In this document: positions 1 through 11,433 of the stretch, piece after piece
Layout: each line of letters opens with the position of its first letter
Position numbering within the stretch: position 1 is the first letter of the stretch
NCBI RefSeq assembly: GCF_019097595.1
Contig: NC_080731.1
Location: forward strand, 18,640,071-18,704,070
Origin: Hemibagrus wyckioides
Taxonomy: Eukaryota > Chordata > Actinopteri > Siluriformes > Bagridae
Direction of reading: 5' to 3'
Length of the DNA stretch: 64,000 nucleotides
The notes under the pieces: model-generated
Told to the model about the DNA's origin: nothing
What the model saw: the letters and a program-made list of their open reading frames with translations, nothing else
Database searches by the model: none
Made by a program: the position numbers and the translations under genes

Positions 1-969
1 ACATGCATCTTACCATAATTTTTTCACAGTCTGTCTGGGGTAACAGTTTCTACTTAATCAAAATCACTTAATTTTTGCAGTCAGTTTAAGAGGCTAAAAG
101 CTTTTATCATTATTTTTTCTAACAGTTTAGTTTATATCAGTGTTTGTTATTTAGAATTTCCTCCAATCACTTTTTAAACAAAACCATAATGAAGGCGACT
201 TTAAAAGGAAGTGCAGAAAAAACTGTGTCAAGATTCTCCATGATGCTCAGTAAAAGTTACTAAAGCTAATTTCCTCATCAAACTGCACTAATTGTAGCTG
301 TAGACTCATTTCCGTAACAGTTTTCTAAAGCAAATGTTGCGAAGTCACCACATATTGACCGAAAGCATTTTTGCTTTACAACATTTCTTTGAACGTGTCT
401 AAGACTTTTGCACAGTACTGTGTATATATACTGAGCATCTTGGAGAATCTTGCCAAGGATATTGTCACAAAATAAAGCAGCCTTCATTATGGTTTCTGTC
501 TGAAAAGTGCTGCTACATGATATTTAGTATTATATTCAATATATTTATATTTGATATTGTTAATTTTTTTTTTTGTTGTTGTTGTTGAAAAAGTAGTGTT
601 TGGGAGAAAAAAGTTTTTGTGCTGACCCAGTAATGCAGATCTCATAAAATCTGTAACAAACTATGTAGTAAAAATAGGTGGTAAAAACTGATTTCTGTAT
701 AGTATTGTATATACAGCTATAGCATACAAATAAAACATAAGTTTTTTTACTTTTAAAAGAAATTTGTTTGTCTGAATTTTAACTTAAATTCTTTAAATAT
801 TAAATATTCTTAGTGAAAATCTTACAGATGGACAGAATTTTTCTTTCTTTTTGTTGAAATCTTATCATTTTACTACCCTCAGTTACACAACTATGTACTG
901 GTAAATGTGAATATATAAAACAAATCTAATAAGTATTTAGTAAAGTAATAAATGAGATTATAAACTTAC
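1..969. other. AT-rich non-coding sequence, intron 1 of the Ig receptor
   Basis: By comparison with 34,382-35,350 this lies in the receptor's first intron. I see no gene or recognisable mobile element; short open frames here have no family features. Confidence 0.4.
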
Positions 970-1012
970 CCATGACACAGAGAAACACAGAGAGAGTTGT
1001 AAACTGAAGCAT
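970..1012 (-). CDS. Ig-receptor leader exon of the left-hand unit (partial gene)
   Basis: Encodes [14 protein letters not shown] plus one base of the next codon, then a GTAAG donor, identical to the leader at 35351-35393. The V, membrane and tail exons of this gene copy would lie left of the window. Only the first exon is visible. Confidence 0.7.
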
Positions 1013-1286
1013 TGTGTATCAGACCAGAGACAAAGAGGAAACGGTCTGTTGGGTGAATCAAACCCTGGTGTATCTGTGTGCAGGGGTGTGGAGAGTTATA
1101 CACACTACAGCACTTAGATAAAAAAAGGAGGGGCCCACAGGAAAAAAGTAACCTGAAAAAGATCTGTTTATGATTTCTATACTTTTTCTTTTCGTTTTCT
1201 TCTGACATGAAACACTGCAGTAATCTCATAAAACCATACAAATGTTTCTGATTAATGAAAATATTTCCAGATAAAATGTAACTTAC

Positions 1287-1409
1287 CTTTAAATGTTTGT
1301 GTGTAGACTTTAGCGTTAGTGAAAAATAATCCTGGTGTCTTTGTACAGTTCAGAGGGTTTTTATAACGATCTTTTCTCAGGTCCACATCCATGGGAGTGT
1401 TGATGATTT
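1287..1409 (-). CDS. Unassigned 123-nt exon candidate, copy 1
   Basis: Bounded by a ctgttcag acceptor and an AAAG|GTAAGT donor. It is open only in the phase-1 frame and is symmetrical (phase 1 in, phase 1 out). That frame reads IINTPMDVDLRKDRYK, then KNPLNCTKTPGLFFTNAK and VYTQTFK, with one Cys and one NCT sequon. The two other frames hit stops. It lies 275 bp upstream of the Ig-receptor leader and downstream of the orphan class I-type leader, whose phase-1 donor could in principle join to it. I do not recognise the family. It could be a real exon of an unknown secreted or membrane protein, or a chance open stretch between good splice sites. Confidence 0.4.
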
Positions 1410-4399
1410 CTGAACAGAGTTAGAGCAGAGACATGCAATGAGACCAAACTTTTTTTCCAAGATCATTCCTAATTAAATAACACACACACACACACAAACA
1501 CTTTTAAAGTGTGTCATCTGATGTTCATTCAAACACACTGCCAGGTTTATTTCATTCTACAAACTAATGGAACTGATGTAGTTATTTTAACAAACCTGAT
1601 CTGGAGAATCTGAATGTGAAACATTTTCATCTGTTTATCAGATTATCAGTGGTGTCAACTGCACTATAAATACTGCACAACAATCAGGATTCACCTTTTT
1701 ATTATGAACATAATCTGTCAGGTTTGTTTTGTGCAAATTTAATAGTGTAAAAAATGGTTACACTATTATGATATAATACAGCAGATATAAAAAGCAGCTG
1801 GTGGTGAGAAGCAGAGGAACCTCAGGTGAATGTGTCAGTTTTCACACTTCAAATGCAAGCTTCATGCATGCAAAAGTAGCAGGTGTCTGGTCTGTGGTTG
1901 GAAAATGATCACAACAGAAAAATGGACAGTTGCTGCATAGGGGTGAGATAAAACTTGTGGTTTAAGAGATGGCTTCACATGACTACCATGCGGCTGAAAC
2001 AAATAAAGACAAAAAGAAAATTGTAGCTGTCTATAAAATCATTTTATTATTGCTCTGAAAATCATATGTTCAGTGGGGTGTGTATTGTTTTCTGTGTGAT
2101 GACTGAACTCTCTGCTTCAGCTCTTTCTGGAGCTCTTTTCGAGTGCTGCTTCACTCCTGAGCTGCTCTTCTGATTAACTTCCTAACTGTTCAGTCAGAGA
2201 TCTTGTGAGATGTTCCTGTTCATGGCTGGTTGATGGATGATTGATGTTGGTGATGTTTCTACTTTCAGATAACAGACATGATGCTGCTTACAGGAACATT
2301 TAGGAGTTGAGAAATCCGTCTGTAATCAGTGCTGTTAATCTGCTGCTCAACAATGTTGCTGTGAAGATCATGGAAAAGCTCTTTACACTTTACACATCAT
2401 CAGATGGTTTTTGAGCTTCAGCTTGGTTATAAATAATTTGTTTACTTGCACTCTGGATTCTAAGAGTGAAAATACAAACCTACCAACACACACTAACCCA
2501 ACTGATTATAATTAACACAGGAAAGAAAAGTAATTAATACAATCAGCTGTTTTTCTTACTGTGTTCAATACTTTTTTTGTTATTCCATTTTTTTCTGTGT
2601 AGTTTTATTGAGTTAATATCAATGTCTGGTCTAAAAGTCTTTAAAACTTATTTCCCTCACTGCATATGGCACAAGCAGCACAAGAACCATTAAAGCTCTC
2701 ACACACTGCATTTTACTGGGGTTTGAAGACACAGACTCACACAGGTACTCTGACTGCCCCCTACTGGTTAGTTATAACACACCTCTCACCTCCTAATGAA
2801 AGACCAGAGCTCTGAGTGCTTCCTTACTGGTTCCTAAGAAGTCCTGTGTGTTTACTGTAGTGCTGGATTCAGTGAAACTGCCATGATTTTGTAGAACAGA
2901 ATTATCTGATACATTCAACACAGGGAATAAACTCATACATCTACAGCTGATTTTTAATAATAATATAAAATGTGTAGTTAAATGGAAAAGATCCGGATTA
3001 TGTACTTCCTTTATCCCTTCATGAGACAGGTTCAGGATTTGACTTTTAAACACACAAACTCATTTTCCACATCCTTCAGTAACTATGCTAATAGTTAATA
3101 TGCTACTATGAATTATTCACGGACATTTCCAAAAAAAAAAAAACAAAAAACAAAACTTGGATATCGGAAACCCGGTGTGTGTTGAGTCTTCATCAGTGTT
3201 GTAGAGAAGCGGTGTGATTTATAATGACGACTCCATGAAATGAGACACAGCCCACTGTACATGGAAACATTAGCGACTTTTGTACTGAAACATTAATAAA
3301 ACATTTTTAGACTAGTCTTACTTCTGAAATGAAACTTCCGGATTCACAAATCTATGAAAATTATTTATCAGGACAATTTATAGTTCGGATAAAATACATG
3401 AACTTTAGAAACCCACCATGTCTGAATAAACACTATTTTTCCTACCCATTTTATGTAAGTCCCGCCTCCTTCACAATGATTGGCTAATCCTTAATTCCGC
3501 TCGTATGCGCCCAATCACAGTCCGAGTAGGATTTATTACTAAATCCGAATTCAGCTCACAAACTCCAAGAATCGTAACATTAAGTATATGTGATACATAA
3601 AACTTCAATATATAATAAGTGTTCTGTCATTAATGTGTTTTCACTGACAATTAAGTCTCTTTTTCACTGAAACCCTGTAGCGCCATCTTCTGACCATAAT
3701 TTAGAACTAGAACTTGTGACGCTGTAACACAAGAATTTCCCACAAGGAATCAAAAAAAGTCACATGTTGACATGTTCATGTGTTGATGCCTTACTGGTGA
3801 ATAAACATGTAGAATTTGAGACACATCACACAATGGAATTATGTTTTACTTCTTGTTTGTGTGGGGTGAAATGTTAATTTAAACACCATAGTAACCCATT
3901 TACATAATGTTAAATTATAAAAGACAAACAATTTCAAGAAACAAAGACATAAAATAAAAATAATGAAATAAAGAATATAACATAAACAAAATGTATAATT
4001 ACAACAAATTGTATAATACAATCAAATTAAACAGTTTTACTGCTTTTGGATTTTTCATTTTACTAAAGGCGTCTGATAAATATTTTAGATCAATTTTAAG
4101 CACAATAAGCAAAGGAGGGGATTTAAAGTATCTACTTTTATGTATAAAATATTAAGCCAATTATATAATATTATTAAAATCCTACAAAACAGAGCACTCT
4201 TTGGTTATTCCGTACATTACATCTCGTAAGGTTAGAGTAAAAGCACCAGTAACCACACCCTTCTCCAACATCCAGTACTGCTGCTCAACATACTGCCCTT
4301 CTCTAGCCGATCAGTACAGTGACGTCACTGACGCGCAACCGGTTAGTGTTAAACATGTGACCCTTTAAAAAAAATTGTGTTTAATTCTGTGATTGGCAT

Positions 4400-4400
<1 letters not shown>
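1410..4400. other. Non-coding stretch upstream of the Ig receptor, copy 1
   Basis: No convincing exon or element apart from short A-rich and CA runs. Around 3.46-3.54 kb a GC box (cccgcctcc) sits with two CCAAT motifs in opposite orientations (attggctaat and ccaatcac), which looks promoter-like but is not tied to a transcript. The counterpart is 35,791-38,808. Confidence 0.35.
4318..4329. promoter_or_regulatory. Perfect palindromic CRE-like site, copy 1
   Basis: AGTGACGTCACT is a 12-bp perfect palindrome holding the full TGACGTCA consensus bound by CREB/ATF proteins. It is conserved in copy 2 at 38726-38737. It lies downstream of the orphan leader, so its target is unclear. Confidence 0.4.

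Positions 4401-4437
<37 letters not shown>
4401..4437. repeat. (ATT)n microsatellite, copy 1
   Basis: About 12 perfect ATT units. Copy 2 at 38809-38851 is longer by about two units. Confidence 0.95.
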
Positions 4438-4693
4438 TTCTACGAGTACTATACTTATGTCCCGGATTTGAGGCTATAAAGATCTTCTAATTAGCTGGAA
4501 AGTCCATTACATATATAGCCCAAGTATATGTTTTCGTAAAGAAAGTGTAAAAACTTGCATTAACAAGAATAAACACACTTCTGTTTAAGAACAAACGTCC
4601 TTCTTTCACTGCAGTATCATATCAGATCTGCAGTTTATAGTCAGTCTACTGTCACTATTGTTCAACATTTACCGGATTAAACATCTGATAGTT

Positions 4694-4882
4694 TGTACCA
4701 AGTGTAAAGTTTGGTGGAGGGGGGATTATGGTGTGGGGTTGTTTTTCAGGAGCTGGGCTTGGCCCCTTAGTTCCAGTGAAAGGAACTCTGAATGCTTCAG
4801 CATACCAAGGCATTTTGGACAATTCCATGCTCCCAACTTTGTGGGAACAGTTTGGAGCTGGCCCCTTCCTCTTCCAACATCT
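4694..4882 (+). mobile_element. Internal Tc1 transposase fragment, copy 1
   Basis: Encodes part of a Tc1/mariner DDE domain ([43 protein letters not shown]) very close to the element at 32.2-33.4 kb. It has no terminal inverted repeats and lies about 14 bp inside the intron of the orphan leader. The frame is open but covers only about 60 residues. Confidence 0.85.
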
Positions 4883-4894
4883 CACCAAACTCAC

Positions 4895-4964
4895 CAGCTG
4901 ATGAAAGATGTAGAGAAAACGGGAGAAAAAGCAGGACTTTGAACACAGCGCTGCTGTCCTCCAT
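4895..4964 (-). pseudogene. Orphan class I-type leader exon, copy 1
   Basis: Seventy nucleotides encode a signal peptide starting [14 protein letters not shown] and ending HLSSA, with a GTGAGT donor in phase 1. It is a close paralogue of the leader at 26.7 kb. No alpha-1, alpha-2 or alpha-3 exon follows on the minus strand within the window. An internal Tc1 fragment sits about 14 bp into its intron. Upstream, the TATA and ISRE region has been replaced by a LINE tail and a long TATC repeat, but the CCAAT/Y motif survives at 5282-5291. I read this as the dead 5' end of a second class I gene. Confidence 0.6.
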
Positions 4965-5019
4965 TTTTCAGTGTAGAATTTAACCAAACAGAAATAAAGA
5001 ATGTCATGAATTAGGATGA

Positions 5020-5049
5020 ATTGTGAATTTCCCTTTGGGATGAATAAAG

Positions 5050-5147
<98 letters not shown>

Positions 5148-5155
5148 ACTATCTA
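5020..5155 (+). repeat. LINE 3' tail seeding a (TATC)n microsatellite, copy 1
   Basis: The motif gaatttccctttgggatga with aataaag is the typical 3' end of teleost L2/CR1-type LINEs, and a run of about 25 TATC units grows directly from it. It separates the orphan leader from its CCAAT motif. A fragment of the tRNA-headed repeat family (ttagcattgttgcctcacag) lies at about 5386-5405. Confidence 0.8.
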
Positions 5156-5429
5156 TGAATGAAATTTTGTGGCACACTGGAATAACTTCCTCACAGCGTT
5201 CACCACCATGCAAAACTGCAGGAGAGAAAAAAAATTAGCCGAGACTTTGTCGGACAAGGTCACATGATTGTAATTGTTGATCTGATTGGTTGCTTCAGTG
5301 TTCGATGTCTGATTTTTTTTCCAGAGGTGGAGCTTTAAATCCAGTGGATTTAGTAAAAAAAAAAAACTGAAATGATGCAAGGGCTTAGCATTGTTGCCTC
5401 ACAGCGAGAAGGTCCTGTTGTGTGTGGGG

Positions 5430-6290
5430 GCATTGTGTAGAGTATTACTGCAGACAACTTATTATTAAGTCATCCAGAAAAAGATCCCAAACTCTGCAAT
5501 ACTATGAACAATTGCCCACAAATAAGATAAATACCACAGATATTTAAATATGCATTGCCATAAATATTCACTGTAAAATGAAGACTGAGTGGGATACAAT
5601 CATTATGAATGCAAATAAATGTTTGTACAGATTCGCTGCTTGCTCTGTCCACAGCAGAAGCATTAAAAGTGTCGATTGTATTGAAAAAGGCTTCACTGCT
5701 CCAAGCTTTGACCCTTTAATGTTGTGTGACCGTTTGGTAGCGTCATTATATTTCATTAACGTTTTTTTTTTTTAACTTAACCCAAGCTGATTGGGCAGCC
5801 GTTTGATAGATGCCTATATTTAAATAATTATGGGGTCTGTTAAAAAAAAAACAGTTATATATTGTTATTATTGACCAAATTAAATAAACAAAGTAAGAAT
5901 TTTTCCATTGCTTTGGACATTAAAGGGTTAACACTTGGTGATTTATTAGCAGTTTCTATTTTATAATGAAATAAATATACTGTGCTTGTATGACTCATGG
6001 ATAATAGTGCTTGTGTGAAACACACACACAGGTTGGTATTTACTACAAAAGATATCAAATGTCAAATCACACACATATAGAATCGACCTGAAATAATGGC
6101 TATTTATTTAACATTCAGTTTGTTGAACCCTAGTAAGAGTAATTATAAGGAATAATAATACAGCAGTTTTCAAACATATTGTAAGAATGATTAATTAATG
6201 GGTATATTTTCCTTATAATAATACATAATAGTTTAAATGTATTTCATTTCAGTTTTGCAGTAAATGATAAAATGAAGATAGATCAGAGGA
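5430..6290. other. Older paralogous block upstream of the orphan leader, copy 1
   Basis: Non-coding. It aligns with 27.12-27.87 kb (shared words include catccagaaaaagatc and ctctgcaatac) at clearly lower identity than the unit-to-unit match. It is the upstream flank of an older class I duplication. Confidence 0.6.
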
Positions 6291-6640
6291 GGAATGGAGC
6301 AGAAGAGGACACAGGAATAACATCTCAGAATAATAGCAAGAACATGCAATGTCCGAGAAAAAAAAAAAAAGCCTACAGACCAGAGTCAAGGGTTGCATTA
6401 CATATATATTCACATTTTACATAAAAAGATTCATGCAAATTACAAGCAAAACAAAAGAAAAACAATATGTACATGTATTCTGGTTAAAGAAAGAAAAAAA
6501 AGTCTCACTTCAGCAGTGGAAAAAAGAGAGAGATTTCTGGCATTTGGCACACGCTCTTACAGAGTGACATACAAGAATGCTTAGAAGTAAATGTACATAC
6601 AACATACAACAATACATAAAACAAGCAGGAAAAATGAGAG

Positions 6641-6925
6641 CTAGTTTAAGTGCTTCAGGAAGAGGTAGGTCTTCATCCACCGCTTGAAGACGGTCAGTGA
6701 CTCGACTGTTTGGACATCTAGGGGACGTTCATTCCACCACCTTGGTGCCAGAACAGAGAAGAGTCTTGATGTATACCTACCTTTTACCCTGAGAGATGGT
6801 GGGACCAGTCGAGCAGTGCCAGTGGACCTGAGGGAGCGAGGTGCAGTCTGAGGAGAAATAAGAGCTTTGAGGTAAGAGTGCAGTGGGGTGGTGTGGGAGA
6901 ACTTAGGCAGGTCATGCAGCTGCAT
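6641..6925 (-). mobile_element. Degenerate LINE-like repeat, copy 1
   Basis: The minus-strand frame includes SLRSTGTARLVPPSLRVKGR, RLFSVLAPRWWNERPLDVQ and VFKRWMKTYLF. This matches the C-terminal pattern (AP-x-WN-x-LP then F-K-x-LKTYLF) found after the reverse transcriptase in many fish LINE-derived repeats. No RT catalytic motifs are present, so it is a 5'-truncated remnant. Confidence 0.55.
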
Positions 6926-7735
6926 TTTAGATCATTTACAGAGGACAAACTGCATTCAGCATTCAGAGGTATATATACTGTGTTAAAAATATTGTTTGTT
7001 GCTTCAGACAGGAACATGTTAAAATGTCATTATAAAGCACAGCTACAACGTGTGCTATTCGTGGCTACATTTACAACCAGGAGAAATTTCATTTGTGGCT
7101 TAAAGAAGAGTTTTACCTACACACGGCTAAAGTTAAGGCGGACTAGTAAAGCTCAGATAAAGATACTAGTAGACTATAACTAATAGCAGTAATAATAGTA
7201 ATAATCACCTGCAGCTGTGTGATTACACGAGCTCCCTCGAAACCTAAGCTTAAGGTGAGACATGTTCAGGCTTTGACTTTTAAATACACAAACTCATTTC
7301 CCACATCCTTCACAACCGACTGTATTACAGTGAAGGTTCTGCTAAACCTCCGAGATCTTCACAAGCAACTGAATCAACAAGAGATAAATATGTTACTGTA
7401 ATTTATCCACTGACACTTTTTTTTAAGTAATATCTACAGCAATGCACAAAAAAGACAAAACACAATCAACTCTTATTTTTATCTGGATGTACCACAGTTA
7501 TGACGCTGTCACTAGTTTATTTGTTAAATAATTTAATACTTTCTATATAAAACCATAGACAACATATAACATTGTTTGTGCCTTAAATGTCTGAACATCA
7601 CATTCATAGCACTTCATAATAAAAATAAGTCTCATATCATACATGTAAATCTAATGCATTCACTACATTTGCTCTGAAAAGCAGAAATAGTTGGTTTGTT
7701 AAACACTGATATATCAGGAGGCATTAGAAGTCAAC
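6926..7735. other. Non-coding AT-rich stretch, copy 1
   Basis: No gene or named repeat recognised. Counterpart 41,336-42,145. Confidence 0.35.
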
Positions 7736-7739
7736 AGCA

Positions 7740-8035
7740 AAGCTCTCGATTTACCAGTCAACCTATGTTCCTACTCTCACTTATGGTCATGAGCTTTGGG
7801 TCATGACCAAAAGGACCAGATCCCGGATACAAGCGGCCAAAATGAGTTTCCTTCATAGGGTGGCATAGTGTTCCCTTAGAGAGAGGGTAAGGAGCTCTGT
7901 CACCCGGGAGGAGCTCGGAGTAGAGCCGCTGCTCCTCCACATCGAAAGGGGCCAGCTGAGGTGGAAGGGGGTAGACCCAGGACACACTGGAGGGACTATG
8001 TCTCTCGGCCGACTGCTTAAACTGCTGCTCCTGTC
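7740..8035 (+). mobile_element. RTE-type LINE 3' fragment, copy 1
   Basis: The plus-strand reading gives ELWVMTKRTRSRIQAAKMSF and VRSSVTREELGVEPLLLHIE, then RGQLRWKG, which are hallmarks of the C-terminus of teleost RTE-like LINE reverse transcriptases. Frameshifts and small deletions break the frame. An (AT)n microsatellite follows. Confidence 0.7.
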
Positions 8036-8071
8036 TAGTCAGTCATTTGTGTTTGTCTGTCATTTGTGTAC

Positions 8072-8073
<2 letters not shown>

Positions 8074-8125
<52 letters not shown>
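8074..8125. repeat. (AT)n microsatellite, copy 1
   Basis: About 26 AT units followed by ACAC and a gtatgtatacatac palindrome. Copy 2 lies at 42484-42536. Confidence 0.95.
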
Positions 8126-8132
<7 letters not shown>

Positions 8133-9013
8133 GTATGTATACATACACACACGAGTCAGTTATTTTATGTATCTGCATTTTTACTGTAAGATATTCCCTA
8201 TGGAGTTCAGATTTCATTGAATTCTTATATTAATAATATAATGAAATGCATGTTGGGATTTTTTTTGTCTCCATTTGTACCAGTAACCTTCACCCCCGAC
8301 ACACACAAACACCTTCTGACCTCCAACACACACACACACCCCACTGCCATGTGTGAGTTACAATATCTACAATATCTGATTAAAGTGATGATGACAGTGA
8401 GGTGCTGCTACGAATGAATCAGTTACCACAGAGTTAGAGTTTTTTCCCCTCTCACACTTTATAGTATTAGAACTTTTAATCTGTCACATTTTACTGCTTC
8501 TTTATCCTTTATTACTTTTTATTGCCTTTTTGTAACATTGTGTTCTGACTTTTTTGCTAATACTGATCATAGTGTTGAGATTATATGCAAGCCGCCAGGT
8601 ATTTAATGCATTCAATATTTTAAAATTGCAATTATTTCATATCTCTGTATATTTTCGTCTAATAAATTCATTAGTATTTCAGATTTCATACTTTAAACGG
8701 ATTTGACAGAAAACATTATATTCTTATGTTAATAATATTGTAAACTGCTTGTTTTTTTTGTTTCTTTTATGAAATGCTTTCGATACGCTGAAGTTCCCTT
8801 GACACATCCTCACCTTCCCCCCAGCGTATGCTTGCATGCACCCACACACAAATAAAACTAACATTTTTTACTCTTGCCCTGAGTACCAGTCTACTATTTT
8901 CTCAAGATGTCCACTACATTGTGTTCTCTATCACAGTGTGTGTGTTGTAGTGGAAAAGTGTTATTTGTCTGTATATTATCAAAGGGACTGTGCAATAGTA
9001 AAGGAGTGTGTTA

Positions 9014-9047
<34 letters not shown>

Positions 9048-9131
9048 GTAAAGGATGTAGGAGTGTGTATACTATCTGTGTGTGTGTCTAATAGCTGTAT
9101 TTGCAGTAACAGAGCAGGTCACACACTTTAT

Positions 9132-9318
9132 CTTTCTTCTTTAGAGTCTCTCTGCCATAAGACACAAACTTCTTTAACTGATCAATACAGCTGTTCTTCA
9201 AATAGTCCTTCCAGTATTTAGCTTCATCTCCTGTAGGATCCCACTGCTTTATAAAGATTTCAGCTTGTGCTTTAGCTGCAGTCCAAGTTCCAGTTTTCAG
9301 ATCCAGACTGATGAAACT
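9132..9318 (-). pseudogene. Class I alpha-2 exon fragment, copy 1
   Basis: Encodes the last two-thirds of an alpha-2 domain (FISLDLKTGTWTAAK, then [26 protein letters not shown]). The first third is gone; a CA repeat abuts the break. The splice donor that reads AAAG|GTAAAG in the intact gene is AAAG|ATAAAG here, so GT has become AT. Flanking sequence at 8.93-9.06 kb and 9.59-9.68 kb resembles the introns around the intact alpha-2 exon, so this is a remnant of a tandem class I duplicate. No alpha-1 or alpha-3 exon accompanies it. Confidence 0.8.
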
Positions 9319-9351
<33 letters not shown>

Positions 9352-9689
9352 CTATAATTAAATTCTCACATCTCTCATGTAAATCTGTGTAAATCAAAGC
9401 AAAATAAATAAAACTGGCAGAATAAAAGTTTGTTTCATTTCCACACTGGAATTTCAGATATGTGTGACAGGACAACATTTAAGATATTGATTCTGTGCCA
9501 GAAATATTTGTTCACGTTCCCACAGTTTCATTGAATAAACCTGGCAAGAATAAAAAAAAGATCTTTGTAAGACTTTAAGACAGAATTTATAATATCAGTG
9601 TAGTGTCAGGAGGAGCAGCTCTACTGCAGAGTAGAAAGTCTACAAACATCTTCATCTTGTTTCATATACTCTTATTAAGAAATGCCTGT

Positions 9690-9760
9690 GATGGACTGGT
9701 GACCTGTCCAGGGTGTACCCCTGCCATTCACCCAATGTGTGCTGGGATAGCTACATCATC
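9690..9760. repeat. Fragment of the tRNA-headed SINE-like repeat, copy 1
   Basis: The words gatggactggtgacctgtcc and agggtgtacccctgcc belong to the 3' half of the repeat seen more fully at 21.9 kb. It lies next to the class I pseudogene remnant. Counterpart near 44,098-44,168. Confidence 0.55.
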
Positions 9761-10329
9761 TCAGTGTCATATCTTCTAACAAGATATCTTTACAAATAAC
9801 ACCCTTCTAAAAGTCTATGTAAGTCTCTGTAACAGCAGTCAAAATAAAACATCAAGATAAACACAATTCAGGTTTAAAAAAAAGCCCTTCTTACACTCTT
9901 GGATAAAATCAGATTTCTTCTGATCCTGTATAATAAAGTCAGAAACTTCATTCTCTCTTTAACCAGGACAGACGACTTTCATGTATATAGTTTTCATATC
10001 ATTTATTTAGTTTGTAAATGTCACATGGCCATCACGGACAATGCAGATCCAGACCACCAGAGAGCCCCTGACCCATCATTTAAACATCTCCTGTTTATTA
10101 CTCCGTTTCCCCTCTTGACCATGTTCACCTGTTTCATCCTAGTTTAACTCCATTCTGTTTACTGTTTGTTTCCTTTATTCCCTCTGTATTATAGAAATAA
10201 AGACCTGTATTTGCATTTGCCTCAAAAAAGGTTTCCTAACCTGTGGCATGATTATAGTTTAGTAAATAAATAAACCAACCAAAGACATTTTCTTCATGTT
10301 CTTATTTAGAAGCTATTTATTTTTTAATG

Positions 10330-10649
10330 AATTTATTTACAGATTAATAAATATACAGTACCACATACTACAGCACTGAGCTCAGTGGAGCAGAACAGAA
10401 CAGCGCCTCATACAAACACAATCACATAGAAAACTGTACAAATGTACAAACAAAATTCATAAATACATTTTACATATTGTGTGTGGTCCTCATCTCCATC
10501 TCCTGGTGTCTCCTAAAGAAACAGGATCAGCTCTGAGCTGAGATTTAATGTAAGCTCAGGTTTTTCTGCTGGATTTTCAGTCCACACAGATTTTTATTCC
10601 ATAAACATCATCATGTCTTACTCTCTCAGTTCAGCAGAAAGACACACAG
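10330..10649 (-). other. Class I 3' UTR with poly(A) signal, copy 1
   Basis: About 315 bp after the stop codon, AATAAA on the minus strand occurs at 10337-10332, with another at 10321-10316. This fits a short 3' UTR. The counterpart signal in copy 2 is at about 44753-44748. Confidence 0.5.
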
Positions 10650-11392
10650 TCACACTTTAATAGTGGTTGGAGACTCTTCAGAAGCTGGAGCACGTTTAAA
10701 GCCTGAAACACAGATGATGGACAGACAGTTATTTATCAGTTTATCAGTTCAGACTAAAAACAAGCAAAATATTCATCAAATCTCCTTCAAGAATTAGAAA
10801 GTGTAAATCTGTTCTCTGAAAACTTCACATCTGCCTCCTTCCTCCTCTCACCAGAGTTCTTCTTTTTCCAGACCATAATTCCAGCAACAACGACAACGAG
10901 AACAACGAGAGCCACGAGAACACCAACGATGATAGGCATCAGTCCTCCACCTGTTAAATCAGCACAGAGTCTTTATTATCTGCTGCATCAGGAAATCAGA
11001 TTTATTGTTTATACTGTATGTGGAGTTGATCAGGACCTTCTTCTGGTACTTCTAGCACTAACTCCTCCTTCAAGCTGCTGTGCTGAATCACGCAGGTGTA
11101 GGTGTGTTTCTGCAGATCCTCAGCTGGGACTTTCAGAATGCTTCTCTTCTGGAAGCTTCCATCCTGGTTGGGTAACGTATCTTTGAGCTCCACATTCTTA
11201 TACATGTCCTCTCCGTCCTTCCTCCAGGTGATATTCACTGCTTTGGGGAAGAAACCTGTAGCGTTACACACCACCTCTGGAGAAGGCGAGTGTTTCTGGA
11301 ACACTGATGCTGTAGGAGGATCTGCAGAGACACACAGAGACATATAAAAATCTGTCAAATATAAATATATTGTGTAAATGACACTAGTGTTT

Positions 11393-11433
<41 letters not shown>

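Noticed and set aside
278..487. Minus-strand 69-codon frame conserved in both units
   Set aside because: Conservation only reflects unit identity; no signal peptide, domain or splice evidence, and it lies in a receptor intron.
5050..5155. Regular short repeats considered as a CRISPR-like or satellite array
   Set aside because: Uniform TATC units with no spacers, growing from a LINE tail; a eukaryotic microsatellite.
6349..6584. Lys-rich plus-strand frames
   Set aside because: A-rich sequence with no recognisable domain; two overlapping frames are equally open.
9021..9345. Short frames starting MCVCVCV as candidate cysteine-rich peptides
   Set aside because: GT/CA repeat read-through; the only coding-like part is the truncated alpha-2 exon.
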